A stretch of DNA of 64,000 bases from Symbiodinium natans (GCA_905221605.1 CAJNDS010000102.1:582501-646500), one strand, 5' to 3'. Positions 11,001 to 21,483 are shown, counted from the first letter of the stretch. Numbers and translations are program-made. Notes: generated by a model not told the origin, from the letters alone.

Positions 11001-12839
11001 CTCTGAATAAGGTCCCTGCTTAAGAGAGCCAGAAGAGGGTTCAGAAGGGGTTCCCTTTTAAAGGTCCCCTAGGAGACAGAGGAGCGCGCACTGCATATGG
11101 ATGAGGGACCCATTCGCGGGTATTCACTGCAATGATCTGCCCAGCGGCCGGGAGGGGAAACACCCCGGTCGCATCGCAGAGCATGTGGGTAGCACACGTC
11201 CCGGTGCCAGCGCCACAGACGTACCTGTTACGGTTCGAGGACAAGAGTCGCCGGAGGAGATGACAGCAGGGTGGGGCGGGCTAGGGGGTGTATTGGCTAT
11301 AGGGGTTATTAGGGCTTATAAGGCTGATGAAGGATATAATGTTTGGGGGGCCCGACCGCACCGAGCCGCACACGCTGCCCGATGCTCACGTTCTTCACAT
11401 CAGGCGCCACATCCTTGCAGGGCCACGGCAGAAGACGGGGGGGCCTCTGAAACTTTGGGTGAAAGACCTCGATGCCCAGGTTGCACGCAGCACGGGTCTC
11501 TTTTAGAGGTCCCACAATCCACTCAACAGAACCTGCAGCCACTCGTAGAAGCAACACCCCGGCTGGAAACTGTCAGTTTGGGGCTTAGGCTTGGGGGGGG
11601 TTGCCCGCTGCTGCTGGGGTTGAACGAGTCCTCCACAACGCCGGCGCCATCGCGGCCTAGGGCATCAAGGCTTCGGGGCGCAGGGCTATTACCAATAGTA
11701 TATTCCCTTCGGGCCCCTTTACAATTATACTGTAAGAACCCCCTCAAAACCCTACCCCCAAAACCCTGTTCTAATTATTCAGGCCCGTAGATTACTCAAA
11801 GCCCACACTCCCCGGCCTGGCGTCCATGGAAGGGCCCTGGGCTTCACTTGGAGGATCTACGCGCAGGCTAGAGTCTCTCAGGGCGTGGGCCTAGGGGGGG
11901 TTTGGCCCTGGCCGATTCCGCTTGCATTGTCAGGCTATGCCCCTGGCCCCTACACACGCAGCAAGGCAGCAAGGACATGTTGCAGACTAAGGCAAGAAGT
12001 GAAAAAGCTCCAGACCTTACACTCAACCCCAAGCCCGAAGCGGAAGCACCCAAGTACCCCCAAAACCTTCGAGTGCCCTGCAAACTGCGTTCATGGTCCA
12101 AGCCACGGAAGCAAGTGCGGCACCGCCGCATAGGGGCCGTGGGGGCCCAGGCGGAGGTACGTGTCCGAGGGGTTCACGCCGGAGGCTTCCACCTGGATTG
12201 GGGGGATTTCGGGCTCTAAACGATAATGAGGGACCCCTGAAGGACCCCAAATAAGGTACCCCGAATATCGTAACCCCCATTTTGGGCTTCGTGGACTAAA
12301 CGGTCCTCCGAGCATTTCAAAACCCCCCTAAACCCTCTAAGCCCTAAACCCTAAACCCCCCCTTGTCCAGCCTTCACCCGGACCTGGCCAGCGCCAATGG
12401 CCGGAAGCTCCTTGGAGCCGACCGTCAGCACCTCCATCTTTTGAACGCTGTCCCTAGACCCACACCCTAAACCCGAAATCCTAAACCCTAAACCCTAAAC
12501 CCTAAATCCTAGACCCTAAACCCTAGACCCCACACCCTAAACCCTAAATCCTAAACTCTACAAGCTCGAAGCTTCCCTTGACCCTTTGAAGGCCCCTTGT
12601 TAGCTTCCCTTGGCCGACCCCAAGTAGGTCGGGGCTTCCGGCTTGGAGTGCACTTGCGTTCTGTTCAGGGGCGTTCCCGATGACTGGGGGGGGGGGGGGG
12701 GGGGGGGTGGGGGGGGGGGGGGGGGGCAGTAGTGATGTTCGACTAGGCTTTTCGGGGGTTTCGCGGTTGCAGTGCGTTGTACAAGTCTGTGTGTGTGTGA
12801 GTCCACCTCCGGACCACCGAAGCTCTCGACAACAATGGC
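7198..12839 (-). CDS. Quinone oxidoreductase, zeta-crystallin-like (zinc-independent MDR family), 16 exons
   Basis: The family reduces quinones with NADPH in the cytosol. Minus-strand exons in order: 12807-12839, 12372-12453, 12122-12192, 11817-11836, 11631-11656, 11367-11413, 11146-11224, 10625-10705, 10208-10278, 9667-9761, 9179-9240, 9012-9057, 8616-8667, 7902-7959, 7663-7701, 7198-7305 (stop at 7198-7200). From the second exon on they join in phase and follow the family in order: SGVNPSDTYLR, LPWTPGRDGAGVVE, QGACVGVPCATAFYAL, the Rossmann motif VFIHGASGAVGLAAVQIA, VVGTAGT, NHR, HANLAADLTL, INPRALM, and the C-terminal segment DAAKAHVEAGGARS. Introns use 10 GC, 3 GA and 1 GT donors, all AG|G. 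Two exons are only 20 and 26 nt. The first junction (12807 to 12453) is not settled and the start codon was not found. The gene lies between two halves of a kinase domain on the same strand. Confidence 0.9.
7514..7626 (-). repeat. Telomere-type array (CCCTAAA)n in an oxidoreductase intron
   Basis: About fifteen CCCTAAA units with a few one-base variants. It lies in the intron between exons 7663-7701 and 7198-7305. Confidence 0.9.
7993..8099 (+). repeat. Variant array (TTGAGGG)n
   Basis: About a dozen TTGAGGG heptamers follow two TTTAGGG units. The whole block shares one substituted base, so it looks like local amplification of a variant unit. It lies in the intron between exons 8616-8667 and 7902-7959. 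Similar TTGAGGG blocks are at 16741-16863 and 36511-36624. Confidence 0.85.
9788..9888. mobile_element. MITE-like family A, copy 2
   Basis: The left end TTGGGATGTTCCCCC and right end GGGGGAACATC form inverted repeats about 100 bases apart. Internal CCCTAATAGGG and AAAGGACTG are shared with the copy at 49580-49682. It lies next to oxidoreductase exon 9667-9761, inside the intron. Confidence 0.6.
10296..10409 (+). repeat. Telomere-type array in an oxidoreductase intron
   Basis: Near-perfect TTTAGGG units, then TTAGGGG variants. It fills most of the intron between exons 10625-10705 and 10208-10278. Confidence 0.9.
12216..12275. mobile_element. MITE-like family D, short copy
   Basis: AAACGATAATGAGGGACCCC at the left and GGTACCCCGAATATCGTAA at the right are imperfect inverted repeats. 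The internal AAGGACCCCAAATAAGG is shared with copies at 34196-34281 and 54920-55019. Confidence 0.45.
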
Positions 12840-14131
12840 CTGAACAGGGGGGGGGGGGGGGGTTTAGGGTTTGCGGTTTAGGGTTTGGGGTTAGGGTTTA
12901 GGGTTTAGGGTTAGGGCTTAGGGTTTAGGGTTTAGGGTTTAGGGTTTTGGTTTAGGGTTGAGGGTGCTTGCAACCTCACATTGACCGGCCTGGATCTGCA
13001 TAGCTGCCGCGCCAAGGGCACTGTTCAAATAGGACCGCTCGCCATGTTTCCCATACCCAACTTGGGAGAGCAACGAGGAGCGCAAGGGACTGATGAAAAC
13101 CTGCAACAAAATCGTTCATCCAACTCACTCCTTCTACTGGTGTTTCGTGAAGCTCTGCGCAGAAGTTGTGTGGGTCTGGCCTTGCGAAGACACCGGTGCT
13201 TTAGCCAAGATGCTCTCCCCAGCATGAAGGACCACAGTGACGGGTCGATTGCGTGCGGGGTGTTAGGACTACTCGGCTACTCGGGTTGTAGCTTGGAGCG
13301 CCGGTCAACCTACAGTAATTCCCGAAACCTTCAGTTAGAAAGCCCCTGAACTTCAAACCACTCGTCAACCAGTCAGTCCACCGCACGCTGCAGGGTGGGC
13401 AGGGTCTCTCTTTGTTGGGTGACACGTGTTGCCAGTGTAGGTGCTTGCCACTGACAGCTGCGAAAGAATAACCTGCAGGTCTTGGTGGTGACCTACACAC
13501 CGCGAGCCAGAACTCATCAAGATGGATGGGCGACTGAAGCGTTGCTTTGGCACTGTGGGTGCAGATGGCGGCAATTGGGCGACTGGCCTGGAAACCCTCA
13601 ACCCTATTCACACGGCTGACTCCGGACAGGAGAGAGATCCCCAGAGTGTTGGTGGGGACAGCCGCATCAGCGCAGAGAGGGCAAGGACACCCATGTTCAA
13701 CAAACAAGTAACATCATCTGGACAGCTGCCGGGAACAAGGAGCTCACACAAACCATACCCGGACCCTAAAACCCCAAAGCCCTAAAAGGAGAGGTGCACA
13801 GCCCTTACCCCCATGAAAACCCCCCTTATGACCCCTTATTACCCCTCTTATAGCCCTTGTACCACCCCCCCCCCCCTGAACTTAACCCGCTTTCTAGGAC
13901 TCTTCGAGGCCCGAATCGTGAACGTCGGAGCCCAAAGAAGCCAATGCGCGACACAATTCCCGAAGAAGCCCCCAAAACCCCAAAACCCCTAAACCCCCAG
14001 AACCCTAAACCCTAAACCCCCAGAACCCTAAACCCTAAACCCTAAACCCCAAACCCTAAACCCCCCAAAGCCCTAAGCCCCAAAATAGTTCAATGGCAAG
14101 GGAAGGGGGCCAGGGATGCTGGGTTTGGGGC
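12840..14131. other. Region between the oxidoreductase 5' end and a kinase exon, no recognised gene
   Basis: 12862-12965 and 13988-14065 are telomere-type arrays. 12966-13790 is free of such repeats and has several open frames on both strands, but none shows a motif I recognise. It could hold the oxidoreductase leader exon. In the reconstruction it is also kinase intron. Confidence 0.4.
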
Positions 14132-14906
14132 CATTGTGCCAAGCCGAAGTCGACCACCACCACGTGCAGGTCCTCTTTAAGTTTAGGGCTTGGGGGCTTA
14201 GGGTTTATAGGGTTTATAGGGTTTAGGGTTTAGGGTTTAGGGTTTAGGGTTGAGGGTTTGGGGTTTAGGGTTTAGGGTTTAGGGTTTAGGGTTTAGGGTT
14301 TAGGGTTTAGGGTTTAGGGTTTAGGGCTTGCAGGGTGTAGGGCTTAGGGCTTGGGGTTTCGGGTTTTAGGGTTTAGGGTTTAGGGCTTGGGGTTTCGGGT
14401 TGAGGGTTTCGGGTTCAGGGTGTAGGGTTTAGGGTTGAGGTCAGGCGTCAGTTGCAGGGCTATGGGGCGGCAAGGCTTTAGGGGGTACAGAGCTTAGGAA
14501 GTTTCGGGGCTCGGTTTGGGCGGGCTTCTGTGGACAAGATTTCGCCCCAACCAGCAAGCTCCGAGGATTGTGGGTTCTTCAGTGGCCCCCCATTTTCGCC
14601 CCAAAAGAGCCCTGCCTCCCAAAACCCACGGCCCTCGAAGCCTAAACCCGCCCTCCCAAACCCTAAACCCTGAACCCTAAACCCTGAAACCCCTAAGCCC
14701 CCAAGCCCCTGAGCCCCCTAAAGCCCCAAAGCCCTAAACCCCTAAATCCTAAACCCCTAAGCCCCCAAGCCCCGAAGCCCCCTAAACCCCGAAACCCCCA
14801 AACCCCTAAACCCACGGCCACAGTCGACTCCGGGCGGCCTCCAGCGGGGCCTTGCGGGGGCTGGCCATCATAACGTTCTCGGGCTTCAGGTCCTTGTGCA
14901 TGACTC
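14132..14906 (-). CDS. CDPK/CaMK-like protein kinase, catalytic-loop and DFG exons
   Basis: There are two minus-strand exons. 14839-14906 encodes GVMHKDLKPENVMM, the catalytic loop with HKD in place of the usual HRD and the invariant Asp, Lys and Asn present. 14132-14172 encodes DLHVVVVDFGLAQ, with the metal-binding DFG. They join in phase at a GC donor. Exon 14839-14906 opens at phase 1 and needs an upstream exon ending in one base of a Gly codon; 57144-57189 fits. Exon 14132-14172 ends with two bases of a Trp codon, which exon 5532-5592 completes as QWLSAEGRGTEIAGT. No activation-loop or APE exon was seen between 14.1 kb and the oxidoreductase gene. Confidence 0.85.
14181..14440 (+). repeat. 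Telomere-type array, mixed variants
   Basis: TTTAGGG units predominate. TTATAGGG, TTGAGGG, TTTCGGG and TTAGGGC variants occur at both ends. The array lies in the kinase intron between exons 14839-14906 and 14132-14172. Confidence 0.9.
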
Positions 14907-15830
14907 CTGCGCGAGGGAGAGGCAAAAGGCGGGGGGCCTTCGGGTGTTCTAGGGGGGGGAAAAAGCATCTTCCGCATCCTAAAGTCCTCAACTCACACAC
15001 CCCGCAACCCACCCCCAGATTGTCCAAGCTACAGCGTTACAACTTCCAGAGGCCCCGACCGTCAGACATTGAGACTGGGCCTTTGGGGTTCATGCGGCAT
15101 CTCTCGTTCATGTGCCCCTGTTGCTTTGCTTTGCGTCGCAAACGGCCAGGGTCTGGCGCAGGTTCTGAACTACAGGCGGGCATCCACTCGACACCCTCGG
15201 AACGCGCGTTGCTTCGCAAACTGAGGAGCTACTAGGCTGCAAGTCTGCTGCTTGCGGCCAAAAAAAGGGGGGCAGTTCGCTGTACATGGCAGCCATCGCC
15301 GGCTGCAAGATCAGATGCGCTGTTCCTCAGTTCAGAAAGTCAAACTCAAGCCCAAAATCCGAAAAGACCTATACCCACTCTTTTTTCTCACATCAGGACT
15401 GCAGCACTGAGATCCCACCATGCCGACGACACGCACCACACCCAAAGCCGAAATCGAAAGCCCTCAGATCAGCTCCACCAAATCCTTGAGTCCCTCGACG
15501 AATACTAGCTTGTTACTCATGTTACCTTTCTAGGAATACTCATAGCAGAAGTACCTTCAATCACAACCCCTACGCCCCTTCCCTCTTTCCGTACTCTTTG
15601 CCTGGCGTCACCCTCAGACCACCAGCCGGGGGGGAGCAGTACCCATGCAGGCCTCTGGGAGGATTCTCCGAGGCTCCGAGGGCTTCGAACTTATTTGCGT
15701 GAATTTGGGGTTGCGTGCCGTGTATGCATAGGTACCTGACGATGATGTGGCCTGTCGAAACAAGTCTCGTCAGCCTGCAAAGATGGGGGCGGGGGGCTCT
15801 GATCGAGTTCCGGCCTGCTGGAAGGATTGC
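14907..15830. other. Gene-poor stretch, no recognised exon
   Basis: Nearly free of telomere-type repeats. Short open frames occur on both strands, none with a recognisable family signature. The 3' end of the Cys-containing gene upstream should lie here, but I could not fix its stop codon. Confidence 0.35.
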
Positions 15831-18800
15831 AGGTGCTTGGGCAGGTACTCCACCGCCTTGCGCATGCGTGGGTCCGTGGCCCCGCGCACCAGCTCCCGCA
15901 TGAAGTGCACGGTCCTGGGTTTAGGGTTTAGGGCTTAGGGTTTAAGGTTGAGGGTTTCGGGTTTCGGGTTTCGGGTTTCGGGTTTCGGGTTTCGGGTTTA
16001 GGGTTGGGTTTAGGGGCTCGGGGTTGCTTGGAGCTGATCAAGTTGTCTCCGGGGTTCCTTTCAGCTGGACAAGAAAACCCCCTAACTATGACAACTAACC
16101 CAGAAACCCCACCCACAACCCCCAAATAAGCCCAAAGAAACCCTGAAACCCTCAAACCCAAAAAAGCCTTAAAACCTTAAACCCTTAAACCCCTTAAACC
16201 CCTTAAACCCCTTAAACCCCTTAAAACCTTAAACCCTTAAACCCCTTAAACCCCTTAAACCCCTTAAACCCCTTAAACCCCTTAAACCCCTTAAACCCCT
16301 TAAACCCCTTAAACCGGAACTGCGAAGGTGCCCCCAGGGCTCATCTGCTGGACGGCCTGGCTGTGCCGCTGCAGGAAGCTCGAGCACTTGGGGTGCTGGG
16401 CCTGCGCGGCCCTCCACTGCTCCACGCAGTCTGGGGAGCAGGCCCTGGCAGGTCTGTGCACTTTGGGGGCCGCAGGGCTGTTGGGGGTTTAGGGTTTGGG
16501 GTTGAGGGACGGTTGGGGGTGTAGGGCTTAGGGCTTAGGGGGCGATAGGGGTTGGGACTTGGGGGGGCTGTAGAATTTTGGGTCCTTTGTTGGGCATCCT
16601 GGTAGCGCCTCTCTTCCAGCACAGGGGTCACGAAGCGCACGTAGCACAGGGGGCTGTCCAGGAGCAGCTGGGTGGACTCCTCGGGGCGGCTCTGGGCTTT
16701 GGGCCTTGGGCATTTTTGGGCTCGGGCATCGGTTGCGTCAGTGTCTTGAGGGTTGAGGGTTTAGGGTTTAGGGTTGAGGGTTGAGGGTTTAGGGTTGAGG
16801 GTCGAGGGTTAGGGTTGAAGGTTGAGGGTTGAGGATTTGGGGTTGAGGGTTGAGGGTTTAGGGTCCAGGAGCTTGGAGGAGTGCTCAGTGGTTCAGAGAT
16901 GTTCAGAGGGTCCTTGGGCTTCCTTGCAGGGTCACCGCTTAACGGAGAAACTCCTGCACGCATCCCTAAACCCCCAAACCCTCCAAAAACCATTAGGAGC
17001 CCCTGAGCCTTAAACCCTAACCCCTAAACCCTAAACCCTAAACCCTAAACCCTAAACCCTAACCCTATAAACCCTAGACCCGAGCCCTAAACCCTAAACC
17101 GTCCTCGGCGCAAAAGTAGTCGGTCATGGACTCTTTGCTGCACATCATGCCTTGCTCAAGGCGCATGCTCTGCAGCAGGAAGGTCTCCTGCCCAGCTTAG
17201 AGTTTAGGGTTTAGGGTTTAGGTTCCCCCAGAGGTCAAGGTTTTGGTTCAAGGTTTAGGGTTAGGGTTTGGGGTTTCGGGTTTCGGGTTAGGGTTTGGGG
17301 TTTAGGTAGCAGCCAGGTCAGTAGCTCGATGACGCACGAGAACCCCAACACGAAAGCCCTCTGAATACTCCCCTCCCCCTATCATTAAACCCCCCCCCTA
17401 CCCCCTAATAGTAAATACCCCCCCCCCTTTGGGGTTATACTAAATACCCCCCCCCATATGCTATAGTACAACCAAATTGGGGGAGTCTTTAATGTTGGGG
17501 GGTAGGGGGGTTTAATATTCGGGGGAGGGGCTTAGAAAGGCCAAACCCTGAACCCTCCCGCCGGCCATGGTGGGCTTGCAGTGGTCGAAGGGAATCGCCC
17601 CATTCATGCTGGCAGCACAAATGGCCGATGCATAGCCTCAGCCCACAGAAACGCCTAGGGGCTCCTGGTTCCCTACGAGGATTATGGTTTAGGGTTTAGG
17701 GTTTAGGGTGTAGGGTTTAGGGTTTAGGGTTTAGGGTTTCAAGGTGGAGGGCTTAGCAGTCAGAACCGCCCTCTTCACTCCAGGAAACTTCGCTCGCCTG
17801 GGCTTTTGTTGGCATCCGCACCGTCATGTTGTAAAGTCTCTGCACATCAGCAAGCACCTTACGTGCAAACACGTGCCATTGGAAGGGCCTTGCCGAGCGA
17901 TTCATGTGCTGGTATGCCTCTCTCCATCTGCACTCCCACATTCAAACTGTGGAAGGTCAGGGGCTTGTACCCTGAGCACAACATTGTGCATGTAGTTAAC
18001 GTTGCGCATGCTGGGGACTGATGGCATGTGCTGCCCAAGTTGGGGCCCCAGGACGACGCCTCAGGAAGCACGCCATACTTCCCGATTGTCTCCGATCATT
18101 CCGCCACCGGTCGCCTTCTGGTAGATCTTCCCAGCTGGGTCCATGAAAACAACCTATTATGGAACTCGCTTGCCAATGTTGTTGGTAACGGTGACTGTCA
18201 CCCGGCCTTCGTGCCCACCCTTGTACCAACATTCCAACGCCGCGGCTTGCCTGGCAAAGTACCTCTGCCACACGCGGCCGTTGTGGGTTCGAAGTTTCGA
18301 CCGCTGCTGATCATCAGTTTCCACTGCTTCCACTGCTTCCACTGTACAGCTCTTGATGGCGGCTTGCATGCGCTGTGCCAGCGGTTCCTTCTCCAAGCCG
18401 GGCAAGAAGTGAGAGTAGTGCGTGCCCTCGTCTGAAAGCACGTACTTCATAACATTGGGTCGGTACTTGAGCGGGGCCGCCTCACAATCATACTGGGTTG
18501 TAGAAGTAAACCCGCACTTCGGCCCCGCCAGGCTGGGGGTTGACCAACATAGTCATCATGCTGGTCAACCCTCAGACCTCCCTCAGCAGCTTGCAGCCCC
18601 CATGGCAAGGGAACTGCCGCCTTCAAGAATTCTATCCCCAAAAAACACTGAACCTGTCATCCTGTGAAACACAAACCCTACGACCAGAGCCTTAAAATTC
18701 TCAACGCTATCCCCTTATCAACGCGAGCCCTCTACCACACACGATAGCATCAACTATGCCCAGAACATGCCCGTTCCAACAAACGTTGCCAACGCTAAAC

Positions 18801-21339
18801 CCTATCGAGCCTGTAAACCCTAAACCCGGAGGCCAAGGTGCACTTGGCGTAGGACGCCTCGAACTCTCCCAGTGCTGAGAGGCACTCGGAGCGGCCGCAG
18901 AACTCCTGCGTGCTGAGCCGAAGGCATGCCATCGAATAAAAGGTCGAGGATGCTTGCGGATGCTTTAGGGCAAACCCCCAACCGCCACCCTCCCAAGCCG
19001 CCCCCTAAGGCCACCACGCTCCTTGAGAGAGCGGTGGGTCATGCCCTCCACCATCCTGGAACATCTGGAAAGGGGACTTCAGCGCGTTTGGGAGCCAGAA
19101 CATGTTCAACTGAGGCCTTCTGTTTAGCACGAATGTAGGTCGGGGGTGAAGGGGAAAACTTAGAAAGTTCAGCTCTGCTTTAGGACAGCAGGCAACCGTG
19201 TTTTCTTGCTGTTGCACTTCTGGGGACAGGTCGTTATCTTTTTGGGGTTTGCCTTTTCAAGGGCACGTACGTCAAGCCTTTGCTTCAGCCAGGTCCTTTC
19301 TGAACCTGAAGGGGATGGGCCTCAGTCCATGCAAACCTTGTCAGCCAGAGGCGCTTCATCGCGCCCTCCTTGACGTGCTGCGCCAGGGACGAGTTCACGA
19401 GCTCCTCCCAGCTGGGCTCTGGCTCTTAGGGCAGCCCTCAGTCCCAAGCTGCAATAAAGCCCAAGGGTCGGGTTCAGCATGACCTGCAAGACCTTGAAAG
19501 CCCCCGAAAAACCCAAACCCTAGAACCTATAAACCCTAGAAGCCCCCAAACCCTAAACCCTGCCACCCTCAACCATAGACCCCACCTCAGCCCCAAAAAC
19601 CCCAACGGCCCTAAACCCTAAATCCAAACTCTGGGAGCGAAAGGCCGCTCGTGCCTGGGCCATGGGGGCCTGAAGGTGCTCCAGGCCCTGGCTTTGAGGG
19701 TTTTAAGGGCTTAGGGTTCGGGGCTTCAGGGGTTTTTTTTCGGGTTTAAAGGCTTTAGGGGCTTCAGGACTTTTAGGACTTAGGGGGTTTGAGGCTTCAA
19801 GGGGCTCAGGGCGGAGGGCTGAAGAGCTCCAAAAAAAAGGGGCCCTGATCTCTAGGGGCTTTAAGGGGATGCGAGCCAAGATACGATGATCAAGATTAGA
19901 GGACCTGCCAAGGGGGTACATTATCCAGAAACGCTCAGCTGGTTTTGGGGCTTGACTTGAGGGTTTCGGAGGGGCCGGGGTTTCTGTTCGGGCCGGGGGT
20001 GCCCCACCAGGCAGCCAGAGCGACTTCGTTGCTGGATCTGTTGGGGCTTCGGTTGAGGGTAGGGCTCCGCGCTTTGAGGTTGCCGGGCCCCTTCCCTCGC
20101 CTCCAGCACGCCCCAAGCCGCCAGCCCAGCCATGCCTGGCCGACGCCACAGAAGCGGCTTCAAAGGCTTGTAGGTTTCGGAGCGCTCCAACCCCTTATAG
20201 CGGGACCCGAGCGTTACCACGTGCTCTTCCTGGGGTTCCATGTTGGGGGACGCTTTGCGCACTGGAACTTCAACACCCTTAGGACCCGTAGACAAGCCGA
20301 AAATCCCAAGCCTTTGGGTCCCTTGCATGCCCTTTGTACCCGAGCAGGCCCCTGAGCCCCCCCAAACCCCAAAACCCTGAACCCTAAAACCCTAAGCCCT
20401 AAAACCCTAGACCCTAGACCCTAAACCCTAAACCCTGAACCCTAAACCCTAAACCCTAAAACCTAAAACCCTAAAGCCATGTGAGCAGCCGCAAAAAAAT
20501 CTTATTTAAATGCTCTTTAAAAAATCATGGGGTATCGCTTTTGGGGGTGCCCTATTGCTTTATGGGACTTTAGCTCAATGCTGCTACGAAAACCTACAGT
20601 ATCGCTTTACTGCATATGAGACCCGAAACCTGCAACCCTACCGCGAAAGTTCCTGAATTCCCAAACCCGTTCCTTGCTTCAGGACCTGTAAACTAAAGAG
20701 TGCCAGTGCTCCCTTCCAGGAGCTGGAGCTCTCGCTGCTCGAATGAGAAATCCATATCCTAAACCTCGAACCCTCAACCTGGGCCACGGCCTTTGCCCAG
20801 CTCTTCGGGTGGCCAAATGGGTATCGTAGGGTTATCGCTTTGAGTATCGCTCTGGAATAACACCCAGCCCCCGAAATCATGACATTGTTGCAGAACGACT
20901 TCTAGATTCAAGATTCAGGGTATCGCTTTTGGAGGGGGCCTATCGCTTTCCGAGGTTTCAGGCATGACATAAGGTTTTTATCTCCGCCACAAGAGACCTC
21001 CTGCAACGTAATAAAAGTGGTCGCTCATGTTGGACCTCCCCGAAACCCCCCACCCTGCGCCTTCCGGGTCGAAGGCCCTCGTCTGGCACTTCCCCGACAG
21101 GCCCTTGGCCAATGTCAGGGCGTTGACGCAGTGCCCGGCTGTGTCGACCAGCTCGGGGCCGTTCCTTTTGAGGGGGGTTTGGGGTTTAGGGTTCAGAGTT
21201 TAGGGTTTAGGGTTTTGTTTCTAGCCTTAACCCTCAACCCTAAACCCTGAACCCTATACACCCTAAAACCCGACACCCTCTTCCGGCCAGGCAGCTTCTC
21301 CAGCCAATGGAGGAGGCCTTGCACTCCGCCCTCGTTCGC
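15831..21339 (-). CDS. Unrecognised multi-exon gene for a Cys-containing, helix-rich protein
   Basis: Candidate minus-strand exons are 21284-21339, 21071-21164, 19655-19687, 19369-19404, 18834-18905, 17566-17636, 17107-17187, 16609-16679, 16346-16444 and 15831-15914. Most junctions are in phase. Readable peptides include LHWLEKLPGRNGPELVDTAG, EFCGRSECLSALGEFEASYA, GMMCSKESMTDYFCAE, CSPDCVEQWRAAQAQHPKCS and RELVRGATDPRMRKAVEYLP. Paired Cys (C-x3-4-C) recur in separate exons, so a disulfide-bonded protein with repeated modules is possible, but I do not recognise the family. The junction 18834 to 17636 is out of phase in my reading, so an exon is missing or one boundary is wrong. Both gene ends are unresolved. 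Donors are GC or GA. Confidence 0.5.
16160..16314 (-). repeat. Variant array (CCCCTTAAA)n
   Basis: Roughly sixteen units of CCCCTTAAA or CCCTTAAA, probably derived from the telomere-type repeat. It lies in the intron between exons 16346-16444 and 15831-15914. Confidence 0.9.
16741..16863 (+). repeat. Variant array (TTGAGGG / TTTAGGG)
   Basis: TTGAGGG units alternate with TTTAGGG, with TCGAGGG and TTGAAGG singletons. Intronic in the Cys-containing gene. Confidence 0.85.
17753..18540 (-). pseudogene. Coding-like block with broken frames, unrecognised
   Basis: This block has no telomere-type repeats. One minus frame is open for about 100 codons upstream of 18157 (with YVLSDEGTHYSHFLPGLEKE and RVTVTVTNN). 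After stops near 18155 a second frame reads FMDPAGKIYQKATGGG, and further stops follow. The peptides look like real protein rather than shadow frames, but no intron boundary of the local type restores the frame. I read it as a decayed insertion, possibly a retrocopy, within an intron. Function unknown. It could instead be a gene with missed exons. Confidence 0.35.
20529..20955 (+). repeat. Dispersed TATCGCTTT motif cluster
   Basis: The nonamer TATCGCTTT appears at about 20533, 20608, 20832, 20919 and 20939, with near matches TATTGCTTTA and TATCGCTCT between them. The spacing is irregular, so this is not a tandem repeat. It falls in a telomere-poor part of an intron. No function is implied. 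Confidence 0.5.
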
Positions 21340-21377
21340 CTGGAGGGCTTTGGGTTTTTAGCCATCTAGGGCCTCTT

Positions 21378-21483
21378 GATAGCCCAGTAACCATATTCAA
21401 AATAGGGCCCCCCAAAAAGGGATGGTTACCTTTTTTAGGGAACCCATAACAAAAAAGCGGTACAGGGTACGACTGGGCTACCC
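21378..21483. mobile_element. MITE-like family E, copy 2
   Basis: TGATAGCCCAGTAACCAT at the left and TACGACTGGGCTA at the right are inverted repeats. The inner AGGGAACCCATAAC is shared with 2964-3074. Confidence 0.5.

Noticed and set aside
15831-15914. Reading this exon (TVHFMRELV...RKAVEYLPKH) as the kinase N-lobe, with the VAVK lysine replaced
   Set aside because: It joins in phase to the Cys-containing exon 16346-16444 and fits that gene; kinase similarity is superficial.
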